Position numbers and translations under genes: made by a program. From Rudanella sp031411995 (lineage in GTDB: Bacteria > Bacteroidota > Bacteroidia > Cytophagales > Spirosomataceae): DNA of 64,000 nucleotides. Every line of letters begins with the position of its first letter. Positions within the stretch are counted from its first letter, which is position 1. Below the pieces are notes generated by a model. The model was given only the letters and a program-made list of their open reading frames with translations. It did not search any database and was not told the DNA's origin. Positions 17,524-25,437 of this stretch are shown in pieces. Location of the stretch: contig JANOCD010000060.1 of assembly GCA_031411995.1 (NCBI GenBank), positions 1-64,000 on the forward strand, in the 5' to 3' direction.

Positions 17524-19512
17524 TTACTTACTCTTTCTCTGCTCTACCAACGCGCTGATTTCAGCCGCCGTTTTATAGACCTGACTGCCTTTGCGAACGA
17601 GCGTCCTGATGAATTTAGGTCGCTTCTTCGATTCCTCAAAAATCTTGCTGATGTATTCCCCTAAAAACGAAATACCCAGCAGGTTGATTCCGCCAAAAAA
17701 CATCACCAGAATAATAACCGTTGAAAGGCCTGCCGGTGTATTCGGGAAGAAGAAGAATTTTGCCAGAATCTGCCAGATAATGCCCACAATCGACAAACCC
17801 GTTAAGGCAAAACCGGCATAAACCATCAATTCCAGCGGGACAAAACTGAACGAGAAAATAGCTTTCCGCGCCCAGGCAATGTTTTTGCGCCAGTTGTTGG
17901 TCGAAACACCGAACATGCGTTCGGGTCGAACATAGTCAACGCCCGTTTGCCGGAAACCCACCCAGGCTCGAAGGCCGCGCAAAAACTGATCGGTTTCGGG
18001 GAGGGCTACCAACTCGCGCACCACTTTCCGGTCGATGAGCGAGAAATCACCCGCGTCGGAGGGAATGTTGATGTAGGAAAGGTTTTTAAAAATTCGGTAG
18101 AAGCCTTTGTAAAATACTTCGAGCCAGGGGGGCATTTCGCGCTGCACCCGTACGCCGTAGGTCACGTCGAAGCCCTGTTGCCACTTCTCGTAGAACTTCG
18201 GAATCATTTCGGGCGGGTCCTGCAAATCGCCGTCCATCAGTACCACTGCATCGCCCGTGGCAATTTCCATTCCGCTCAGGAAAGCCGATTGTGACCCGAA
18301 ATTTCGGGAGTGTTTAATGGCCATCACGTTGGGGTCCTGGGCGCAAATGCGTTCCAACACCTCATCGGTGTTATCGGGTGAGTTGTCGTTGACGAAGATA
18401 ATTTCGTAGCGCACCTTCATCTCGTTGAAGGTTTTCACCAATCGCTCATACATGTACGGAATGGCCTCCGCGTCCTTGTAACAGGCAATAATGGGCGAGA
18501 TAACCGGGTTAAGCGTGGGAGTATGAAAGGCGGGCATCACCCGCTCTTCATACTGATGGTTCACCTGCCAGTCGGCGGTCTTTTGCAGGCCGGTGGCGAG
18601 GTCAGTGGTGGCTTGCCAGCCGAGGTCGGTTTGAATGTTGGTGGGGTCGCCATACCAGTCGGCGAGGTCCCAGCCCCGGTTGGCCATGCTGCCCCAAACA
18701 GGATCGGTTGCAATGCCAAACGTTTTTTGGGTTACGGCGGCCAAATCACGCATGGTCGTTTTATGGCCCGTTGCCACGTTATACGACTTACCCGAAATGC
18801 CGCTTCCCTTCACTTTCAAGGCTGCCATGACAAAAGCTGACACGCAATCGTCGATATACAAAAAGTCGCGGCTGATGTCGGGCGACACCAGCGGGGGATA
18901 TTGCCCCCTGCGGGCTTCCTCCACCAAGCGCGGAATGAGTCGGTCGGGTTCTTCCCAACCACCGTAAATAGAATAAAGTCTGAGATTCAGCGTGTTGAGG
19001 TGGTGAACGCGAGCGTAAAACTCCAGCACATAGGCCCCCGATACCTTCGAGACGGCGTAGTGGCTGTTCGGTTCTACCCGGTCTTCTTCTTTGGGAGCCG
19101 TGCAATTGAACCCGTACTCCGAACTACTTCCGGCGTGGATATAGACCATGTCGGGGGTGCAGTTGTCCAGAATATTCACCGTCCCGATCACATTGGTTTC
19201 GTAGGTCAGACCCACGTTTTTCTGCTTGCTGTAGGCTCCGTAGGCCGCCAGGTTGAAAATCGTTTTGGGCTGGTATTTATCAAAGACCGACTTGATGGAA
19301 GTATCTGACACGATGTCGCAATGCACCACGTTTTCGGCGGGCACGTCGAGCAGTTTGAGCCGCCAGGCTTTAGTGGCATCGTGAGTCAGGGCATAAACGT
19401 CTTTCCGAACGGCAAAGAGTTGTTCAAATAGGTTAGCACCAATGAACCCACTGGCTCCAAACACAAAAATGGGGCCGTTGAGTTGACGAATCTGGTCGGA
19501 GATCTTAAACAT
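17524..19512 (-). CDS. Fusion protein: NAD-dependent sugar epimerase/dehydratase + membrane GT2 glycosyltransferase
   Basis: A 662-residue two-domain protein. Residues 1 to about 325 form an extended SDR (NDP-sugar epimerase/dehydratase). They show GASGFIG at 19-25, Ser at 129-131, the YxxxK catalytic pair (Tyr152, Lys156) and RLYSIYGGWEEPDRLIP. From about 335 a GT2 domain follows: SPIIACYKDAEAIP, VNDNSPDNTDE at 374-384 and the DxD of MDGDLQDPPE (427-429). Two C-terminal membrane helices (about 565-630) place it in the ArnC/GtrB group that loads undecaprenyl phosphate. No stop or frameshift separates the halves. The simplest reading is one polypeptide that makes an NDP-sugar and transfers it to a lipid carrier. 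It overlaps the transketolase N-half by 8 bases. Confidence 0.9.
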   Translation of the reverse strand: MFKISDQIRQLNGPIFVFGASGFIGANLFEQLFAVRKDVYALTHDATKAWRLKLLDVPAENVVHCDIVSDTSIKSVFDKYQPKTIFNLAAYGAYSKQKNVGLTYETNVIGTVNILDNCTPDMVYIHAGSSSEYGFNCTAPKEEDRVEPNSHYAVSKVSGAYVLEFYARVHHLNTLNLRLYSIYGGWEEPDRLIPRLVEEARRGQYPPLVSPDISRDFLYIDDCVSAFVMAALKVKGSGISGKSYNVATGHKTTMRDLAAVTQKTFGIATDPVWGSMANRGWDLADWYGDPTNIQTDLGWQATTDLATGLQKTADWQVNHQYEERVMPAFHTPTLNPVISPIIACYKDAEAIPYMYERLVKTFNEMKVRYEIIFVNDNSPDNTDEVLERICAQDPNVMAIKHSRNFGSQSAFLSGMEIATGDAVVLMDGDLQDPPEMIPKFYEKWQQGFDVTYGVRVQREMPPWLEVFYKGFYRIFKNLSYINIPSDAGDFSLIDRKVVRELVALPETDQFLRGLRAWVGFRQTGVDYVRPERMFGVSTNNWRKNIAWARKAIFSFSFVPLELMVYAGFALTGLSIVGIIWQILAKFFFFPNTPAGLSTVIILVMFFGGINLLGISFLGEYISKIFEESKKRPKFIRTLVRKGSQVYKTAAEISALVEQRKSK

Positions 19513-20308
19513 TATACGTTGATTTCACATCCCCCATGGCCTCCTCATACTGGGCCGGGGTCATGGGCAGGTAATGCCATTCGAGTTTGTTTTCCATGTA
19601 CGAAACGCCTTTTCCTTTCACCGTGTGGGCGATAATTACGTTGGGTTTTCGGTTCGGCACAGCCGTCAGCCGGTCAATGATGGTTCCAATTTGCTCCACG
19701 TCATGCCCATCCACTTCAGCAACCTCAAACCCAATAGCCCGCCAAAGGTCAGCAGAGGCTGTGTCGCCCATCACGTCGGCGGTGTTGCCGAAGCCTTGCA
19801 GCCCGTTTTTGTCGATCAGCACAATCAGGTTGTCTAATTTGTTCTGCACGGCAAAATGAGCGGCTTCCCAAGTTGTTCCCTCGTTGGTTTCCCCGTCCGA
19901 CATCAGCACAAACACCTGGCTATCGTCGCCGATGATTTTGCCTGCATGAGCGATACCTGTGCCAATAGGCAGGCCATGCCCCAGCGAGCCGGTGGCAAAC
20001 GGAATGCCCCGGTGCTGGTTTGGTGCGGGGTGAGCGGGGAGAGTGGTGCCGTTTTTGTAGAACGTTTCCAGCTCATCGTCCGAAATCTCGCCTAGGTGAT
20101 TCAAACAGGCATACAAAGCGGCTGCCGCATGACCTTTCGAGAGCAAAAACGTGTCCTGCTCCCGCTTGCGTTGCACCAGTGTGGCAATCATCAGGTCGAT
20201 GCAACTCAACGAACAACCAATGTGGCCTGCGTTGGCGGCATGGTAGAGACTCAGCACTTTTAGCCGAAGTTCGCCGGAAAGGGTGGTAGTATTTATGGAT
20301 TCAATCAT
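19505..20308 (-). CDS. Transketolase-like protein, N-terminal (TPP-binding) half
   Basis: A 267-residue protein equivalent to the first third of transketolase. It shows HAANAGHIGCSLSCIDLM, SKGHAAAALYA with its conserved His, and GSLGHGLPIGTGIAHA. The thiamine-diphosphate/metal motif GDSQ...SDGETNEGTTWEAA follows, closing with LIVLIDKNGLQGFG. It lacks the Pyr and C-terminal domains, which are supplied by the gene at 16012-16920. It overlaps the epimerase/GT2 fusion by 8 bases and starts directly after the GT39 stop, so the four genes are tightly coupled. A full-length housekeeping transketolase should exist elsewhere. Confidence 0.9.
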   Translation of the reverse strand: MIESINTTTLSGELRLKVLSLYHAANAGHIGCSLSCIDLMIATLVQRKREQDTFLLSKGHAAAALYACLNHLGEISDDELETFYKNGTTLPAHPAPNQHRGIPFATGSLGHGLPIGTGIAHAGKIIGDDSQVFVLMSDGETNEGTTWEAAHFAVQNKLDNLIVLIDKNGLQGFGNTADVMGDTASADLWRAIGFEVAEVDGHDVEQIGTIIDRLTAVPNRKPNVIIAHTVKGKGVSYMENKLEWHYLPMTPAQYEEAMGDVKSTYNV

Positions 20309-22132
20309 CTAATAGCGTACATCTTTCAGGTCAAAAATAGTGATTTTTTGGCCAGCCTTGCCCTTGACCAACACGATCTTGTTCGGCTCGCTGGGGTCAA
20401 CGCGCTGATAATAAGTGGCTTTGGGGGGCAGATAAACATTTACTAACTGGGCATCGAGTAAGGCAACTTTTGAAAAGGTCTTGTCGATCTCCTCCGAATA
20501 AATCACCCGGGGCGGGTTGGGATACAGGATTGTGTCGCCGGGAGCATACTGTTTTTTTAGTTCCTGAGCTGCGTACCAGTACGGGTTTTCGATACGGGGT
20601 TTTTCGAAGTAGGTGTACTTACCCTCGGTGCCTCCGTAAATCTGGAGCAGCACCTGACTCACAAAATACAACTGCACCAGGCTCACAGCCGCTACCGGCA
20701 CCGAAAACCACCACCGAAGCGAGGTCAACTGCCTGACAGCCATTGCAATTAGCAAACAAACATACGGAAACGAAAAACCCGAATACCGCTGCGTGATGCC
20801 AAACGTGTGGTTGTTGCGCCACGACATAAACAGCAAAAAGAAGGTCGGCACGAAAGCCAGCAACAGCAACAGCACCACGTAGCGTTTCTCGCGGGTGTCG
20901 GTGTGTTGCAAAATGTATTGCCCCATGAGCCACACAAAAACCGGAGCCACTGACAATACCAAAAACCTCAATGGCACCACCGAATAAATGGGGAGTCCTG
21001 CCAGCAATACCAGTGGCACCGCGACTTTCACCCAAACGGGCGGAGTCTCATCCCGGTTATACCTATATATAAGGAACACCACCACACAGCCCAGCAACAG
21101 GGCCAAGCCTGCATTTTTCAGGCCGGTCAGCGCAGAACCAAGCCCATTGGTGAACAGAAATAAATCGGCAAAAATCGGGATGGCCCGTTTGGTGATGTTC
21201 GGGATGGTGCCGGGTAAAATCAGGCCAAAAGGTGTTCCGGTTGGGTTCGTTTCAGCAATATTGCGGTAAAAATCGGCCTGGTATTTCATGGTCTGAAAGG
21301 TATAGGCCCCGCCCCCATAAATAAACCACAACGAAACCAACCCAAACCCTACAGCCCCCGTAACCGCCAGCAACACCCACGCCCGGAGGTTACGCAGGTA
21401 TAGCGCAGCATAAATTCCGTGGTACAAAAACACCGTCACTGCCAGATAATGGGACAGGACTGATAGGGTAAAAACGGCTCCGTAAGTAAGGTAAAGAGCG
21501 AAAGAGCGAAAAGACGAAAGGGCGAGGGGCGAAGGCTTGGTGATGCCCTTCACTCTTTCACTCTTTCGCTCTTTCACTCTTTCACCCTCCTCCACAATCA
21601 ACAGAAACAGATGCGTTCCCAACAGTGTCAGGAAGAAAGTCATGGAATAGTTGCGGGCCATTTGGCTGTAAGCCACAAAAAACGGCTCGATGGCCCCGAT
21701 GCCCGCAGCCAGCAAAGCGAGGGTATTGGAGCGAAAATGCCTCCTGACAAACAAAAACAGCAGAGCTACCATCAGCGTGCTGAACAGCACCGAGGGGAAG
21801 CGCATAGAGAGGTCACTCAGACCAAAAACCTCCATCCAAACCCACAGAACGGCATAGTAGGCTGGACTGTTTCCAATATCCCCCCGGATGTTAGCTTCTA
21901 TGAAATCGGCTACCGTTTTGGGCTTCCAGAACTCGGCAGGCGTAAAATATTTCTTGGTAAAAACGGCCTTCTGATTGGCCCCTTCCAAACAAACCCCCTG
22001 ACTAATGAGCAGCGTTGACTTCTCGTCGAAGTAAATACTGTAGTGGCCGGCGTTATGCAGACGTAGGACAAAAGTAAGGAGCAGAATACCTGCGAGCCAA
22101 AAAAGGGCGTTGCGATTGGATAAATCGGACAT
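20309..22132 (-). CDS. Family 39-type (GT-C) membrane glycosyltransferase
   Basis: A 607-residue polytopic protein. ATG 22132 was preferred to an upstream TTG. After helix one it has HYSIYFDEKSTLLIS with the D-E catalytic-loop pair at 36-37. RFPSVLFSTLMVALLFLFVRR and YSQMARNYSMTFFLTLLGTH follow, blocks typical of ArnT/PMT-like transferases that take sugars from polyprenyl phosphate. About twelve helices are followed by a periplasmic C-terminal domain. Residues about 182-214 are an Arg/Lys/Glu/Ser-rich insertion encoded by an inverted-repeat element (21491-21588) that keeps the frame. It is the first gene of the minus-strand glycan run and probably receives the lipid-linked sugar made by the fusion protein. 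Confidence 0.85.
   Translation of the reverse strand: MSDLSNRNALFWLAGILLLTFVLRLHNAGHYSIYFDEKSTLLISQGVCLEGANQKAVFTKKYFTPAEFWKPKTVADFIEANIRGDIGNSPAYYAVLWVWMEVFGLSDLSMRFPSVLFSTLMVALLFLFVRRHFRSNTLALLAAGIGAIEPFFVAYSQMARNYSMTFFLTLLGTHLFLLIVEEGERVKERKSERVKGITKPSPLALSSFRSFALYLTYGAVFTLSVLSHYLAVTVFLYHGIYAALYLRNLRAWVLLAVTGAVGFGLVSLWFIYGGGAYTFQTMKYQADFYRNIAETNPTGTPFGLILPGTIPNITKRAIPIFADLFLFTNGLGSALTGLKNAGLALLLGCVVVFLIYRYNRDETPPVWVKVAVPLVLLAGLPIYSVVPLRFLVLSVAPVFVWLMGQYILQHTDTREKRYVVLLLLLAFVPTFFLLFMSWRNNHTFGITQRYSGFSFPYVCLLIAMAVRQLTSLRWWFSVPVAAVSLVQLYFVSQVLLQIYGGTEGKYTYFEKPRIENPYWYAAQELKKQYAPGDTILYPNPPRVIYSEEIDKTFSKVALLDAQLVNVYLPPKATYYQRVDPSEPNKIVLVKGKAGQKITIFDLKDVRY
21491..21588. repeat. Inverted-repeat element inserted in frame in the GT39 gene
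   Basis: The left side (about 21491-21535) is a run of GAAAGAGCGAAA-type units, and the right side (about 21547-21588) is the complementary CTCTTTCACTCTTTC series. Together they can form a long imperfect hairpin. Elements of this kind sit between genes elsewhere in the window; this one is inside a coding sequence and adds about 33 charged residues to a hydrophilic loop without breaking the frame. Confidence 0.75.
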
Positions 22133-22207
22133 GGTAGGCAAAAGTACGCCTATTTTTCAGCAACGCGACTCGTCGGGGGCAATTTTCGACGGAGCGGTAA
22201 GGGCGGA

Positions 22208-22693
22208 TTATAAGGAAACCCTCCCCTGTTGTAAAAGGTAAGCCTTGAACGTATAGTACAAGGAACTACCAACCAGATATAGTCTGATACCGTTTCCAAT
22301 GAGCCAAATCAATGATAGATTGTAAATCTGCTCTTTGTATTTATCAAGGTCTCCAAAAAACAATTTAAGATTTAACTGCGTAACGATAACAACAGTTATC
22401 GCAATGGATAGTAACCCAAAAATACTGGCTTTTTTCAGGAGTGCTTTTTCTGACTTATCCGTTGTTTTGAAAAACAAAAAGCAAACGACAAATACGGCTA
22501 CTTGAGTGAACGGAACATAGTAATGGATTTGGTTTGAGATTGTGAAATACCCCTGCCAATTTTTGAGAGCTTCATAGGAATTGCTTAATTGATTGGGGGC
22601 CAGAACAATTTCCTCATAGAGGTTTCCGAAGAACCAATGAGCCAAAAAGAATAGCGAAAAGCCGAGAAGCCTGTTGGAATTATTGCCTTGCAT
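22208..22693 (-). CDS. Four-helix membrane protein, function unknown (AT-rich)
   Basis: A 161-residue protein with four hydrophobic segments (about 8-24, 58-78, 92-112, 125-148); the loop after the first contains YEEIVLAPNQLSNSYEAL. ATG 22693 was chosen over an upstream TTG and has an AGTAGG stretch seven bases before it. The layout recalls DUF1772-type small membrane proteins, but no defining motif is present. It lies 78 bases downstream of a Crp/Fnr-type regulator gene on the same strand. Both are clearly more AT-rich than their neighbours, suggesting joint acquisition and regulation by that regulator. Confidence 0.7.
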   Translation of the reverse strand: MQGNNSNRLLGFSLFFLAHWFFGNLYEEIVLAPNQLSNSYEALKNWQGYFTISNQIHYYVPFTQVAVFVVCFLFFKTTDKSEKALLKKASIFGLLSIAITVVIVTQLNLKLFFGDLDKYKEQIYNLSLIWLIGNGIRLYLVGSSLYYTFKAYLLQQGRVSL

Positions 22694-22771
22694 GATACCT
22701 ACTTGTTTTAAGTTCAATGCAAAGGTCTAAGCGAAATGCTTTGCTAGAATTGCCATTTGGCAAGTAACAGG

Positions 22772-23335
22772 CTATTTGATATTTTTTCTTAGTCTACTTA
22801 GAGATGATTGAGTGATGCCTAAGTAGGATGCAAGTTGTTTTAGAGGCACTCTTTGTAAAAGGTCTGATTGTTTCATCATCGTCAAATAACGTTCTTCAGC
22901 TGTCATGGTTTGATAACTCAGTATTCCATTTACTACGTTAAGAAAAGCATTTTCCCAAATCTGTCTGCCAAATTGCTGCCACAAAGGAAATTGCTGGTAT
23001 AGTTGTTCCATTTTATTTTTGTCAATAGTCAGCACGATTGACGTTTCAATGGCCTGAATAGTAAAAAGTGTTGGTTGCCCTGATTTAAGACTGTTTAATT
23101 CAGTGAAAAAATTGTTTTGAAATGCAAGCCAACCTGTTATTTGTTTGTCGTCTTTATCAAAGTAAATACGAAGTCCACCAGACTGAATAAAATAATAAGA
23201 AGTTACAATTTGCCCTTTCTGTACAAGAAATCTATCTTTTTCAATCGTTCGCTCTTGGAAGTTTGAGAGAATAACGTCTAAATCTTCGTTCGAAATAGTG
23301 ATTTGGGATTTTATAAATTGACTTAACGCGATCAT
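22772..23335 (-). CDS. Crp/Fnr-family transcriptional regulator
   Basis: A 187-residue regulator. The N-terminal two-thirds is a cyclic-nucleotide-binding-like beta-roll: RFLVQKGQIVTSYYFIQSGGLRIYF, then NFFTELNSLKSGQPT. A dimer helix near 120-140 follows. The C-terminal HTH is short: RVPLKQLASYLGITQSSLSRLRK (about 163-185). This is the common Bacteroidota subtype, which lacks the canonical cAMP-contact residues; the ligand is unknown. It is AT-rich and followed by a small membrane-protein gene it may control. Confidence 0.88.
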   Translation of the reverse strand: MIALSQFIKSQITISNEDLDVILSNFQERTIEKDRFLVQKGQIVTSYYFIQSGGLRIYFDKDDKQITGWLAFQNNFFTELNSLKSGQPTLFTIQAIETSIVLTIDKNKMEQLYQQFPLWQQFGRQIWENAFLNVVNGILSYQTMTAEERYLTMMKQSDLLQRVPLKQLASYLGITQSSLSRLRKNIK

Positions 23336-23369
23336 GATTTTTCAGTCGTAGGTTGGTCCTGCTACTACC

Positions 23370-25406
23370 TCACATTTTCAAAATCGTAAATTCCACTCGT
23401 CGGTTTTGTTTGCGTTTGTCTTCGGTTTCATTACTGGCAATGGGTTTGCTCGGCCCCCAGGCTTTGGTTTGCACGCGGGTGTAGGCAATGCCTTTCTCTT
23501 CTAGATAGCACTTCACCACCTCCACGCGGTCTTCCGAGAGTTTCATGTTGGGTTCCCACTCGCCCTGATTATCGGTGTGCCCTTCCACCAGCAATTCCAT
23601 GTCCGGGTATTTAGTCAGCATCGAGACTACTTTATCCAACTCGGTATCGGCCCCGGTGAGTAATTCAAATTTGCCCTGCTCAAACAGCACCTCGCGCATT
23701 ACAATCTTTTGGCCCGGCTGAATTGGAATCAGGTAAAGATTGCGCCGAATGTCGCGGAATCGTTTGTCTTTGCTCAGGTCCAAAATTTCGGTGGCTGGGA
23801 AGTAGCCATCTTTGGTCGCAGTCAGGTTGTACGTTTTTTGAGTAGGCAAAATCATTTTGTACTCGCCTGTTTCGGGGTCATACTCCACCCGCGATATTTC
23901 TTTGTCTTTTTCGCGGAACAGGCCCGACACTACTTCCGAGGCTACCGGCTTGCGGCTCTGGGCATCCAGCACCTGCCCCGAAATGATGGCCACCGGGTCA
24001 GGTTTGATGGACGGGAACAGCTTGAGCCGGAAAATATCTTCCTCACCCAGCGAATTGGCTCCTGAACTTAAATAAGCATAATCGCCCGAGGCCGGAATCG
24101 TAAAAAAACCATCCCATTCGGGGGTATTGATGGCCGGGCCGAGGTTTTCGGGTTCGCTCCAAACCATCCAGGAGTCGTCGAGCCGACGGGTCACGAAGAT
24201 ATCGCCGTTGCCGAAACCAGCATGACCGTCCGAGGTAAAGTACATTGTCCGACCATCGGCAGCAATAAATGGTGAACATTCAATATCAGCCGAATTGATC
24301 ACAGATCCCATGTGTTTAGGAGCCGACCAGGTGAAGTCATCATTGCGAAACGATACATACAGATCGCGGTCGCCGAGGGCATCCTTTTTTTGCATCGCCA
24401 GCACGATGGCTTTTCCGTCGGGAGATACCGTGAATTCGAGTTTATCGTCTTTATGAAGATTTCGGCTGTCAGCCATTTTACACTCTATTGGGAAAGACCA
24501 GCCTGCTTTTGTTTTTTGAGCTTTCGACAAGCCATATCCCAGTCCACCATCAGGCCGATACACGTTGATTAGGTAGATAGTGCGACCATCGGACGATATA
24601 CCGCTGATGGCGTTGTCTCCTGCATTATTAATAGGACTGCCAATGTTCGTGGCTTCACTCCACGCCGGTGGTTCGCCGGGTGCGCCCGATTGTAGGGTCG
24701 ATACCCAAATATCCTGCTTGTCGGGACTTCCAGTATTTCCTTTATTGTTTCCCCGTGTAAAATACAGCGTCCGGCCATCGGGCGAAATCACCGGGGCTAC
24801 CTCCTGACCGGGGGAGTTGATTGTTTTGCCGAGGTTTTCTTTTTCAATTTCTTTGGGGGTTCCCTTGGACACCAGCACCGCTACCGGCACAGGGTTAGGC
24901 GAGTCGCTGATGGCTACTGCATCGATTTGATTCGGACCTTTGATGGCGGCTGTGGCCAGCGTAATTTTTACGGTATTACCCACTAAACCTGTGTCTTTGA
25001 CCATAATGCGCAACACTCCATCGACACGAGCCTCCGGGCTTGCCCGATACACCTCATGCTCACCCCCCTGCTCGTCGTAGACAATCACGCGCACCACGGC
25101 ACCGGGATTCACACTCTCGCCCACCACCACCTGCCGAATGGGCATGGCTTTCTCAAAACCTACGTGCAGCCATTCCTCCGAGCCGTCGGGGTAGAGGGGC
25201 GACCACGCACACGGACTTTGGCCTAAAGCCGGGAGTTTGTCGGGCTTTCCCAACGCCTGAACCGCCCTAAATTGTGTGCCGTAGGAGTCACCTTTGCCTT
25301 CAGATGACACGCCGATCACCCGGTTGGCCCATTGTACCGTTTGGGCCTGTCCGGGAGTCAGACGGCCAATGGCATACAGTATGACAAAGAGTAGTGATGT
25401 ACGCAT
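23370..25406 (-). CDS. OmpA-family protein with PD40 beta-propeller repeats
   Basis: A 678-residue exported protein; ATG 25406 gives a signal peptide ending GQAQ. After an N-terminal beta domain, WD40-like PD40 repeats run from about 190 to 460: SPDGRTLYFTRGN, SSDGRTIYLINV, SPDGKAIVLAM, AADGRTMYFTSDGHAG. A carboxypeptidase-regulatory-like beta-sandwich follows (SGQVLDAQSRKPVASEVV, about 475-540). The C-terminus is an OmpA peptidoglycan-binding domain with VEGHTDNQGE and the closing NRRVEFTI. Proteins of this architecture are abundant in Bacteroidota, anchor to peptidoglycan and occur with type IX secretion and gliding machineries. It precedes no obvious partner here. Confidence 0.9.
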   Translation of the reverse strand: MRTSLLFVILYAIGRLTPGQAQTVQWANRVIGVSSEGKGDSYGTQFRAVQALGKPDKLPALGQSPCAWSPLYPDGSEEWLHVGFEKAMPIRQVVVGESVNPGAVVRVIVYDEQGGEHEVYRASPEARVDGVLRIMVKDTGLVGNTVKITLATAAIKGPNQIDAVAISDSPNPVPVAVLVSKGTPKEIEKENLGKTINSPGQEVAPVISPDGRTLYFTRGNNKGNTGSPDKQDIWVSTLQSGAPGEPPAWSEATNIGSPINNAGDNAISGISSDGRTIYLINVYRPDGGLGYGLSKAQKTKAGWSFPIECKMADSRNLHKDDKLEFTVSPDGKAIVLAMQKKDALGDRDLYVSFRNDDFTWSAPKHMGSVINSADIECSPFIAADGRTMYFTSDGHAGFGNGDIFVTRRLDDSWMVWSEPENLGPAINTPEWDGFFTIPASGDYAYLSSGANSLGEEDIFRLKLFPSIKPDPVAIISGQVLDAQSRKPVASEVVSGLFREKDKEISRVEYDPETGEYKMILPTQKTYNLTATKDGYFPATEILDLSKDKRFRDIRRNLYLIPIQPGQKIVMREVLFEQGKFELLTGADTELDKVVSMLTKYPDMELLVEGHTDNQGEWEPNMKLSEDRVEVVKCYLEEKGIAYTRVQTKAWGPSKPIASNETEDKRKQNRRVEFTILKM

Positions 25407-25437
25407 ACCGATTAACAAGCAAAAACTGTGCTTGATG

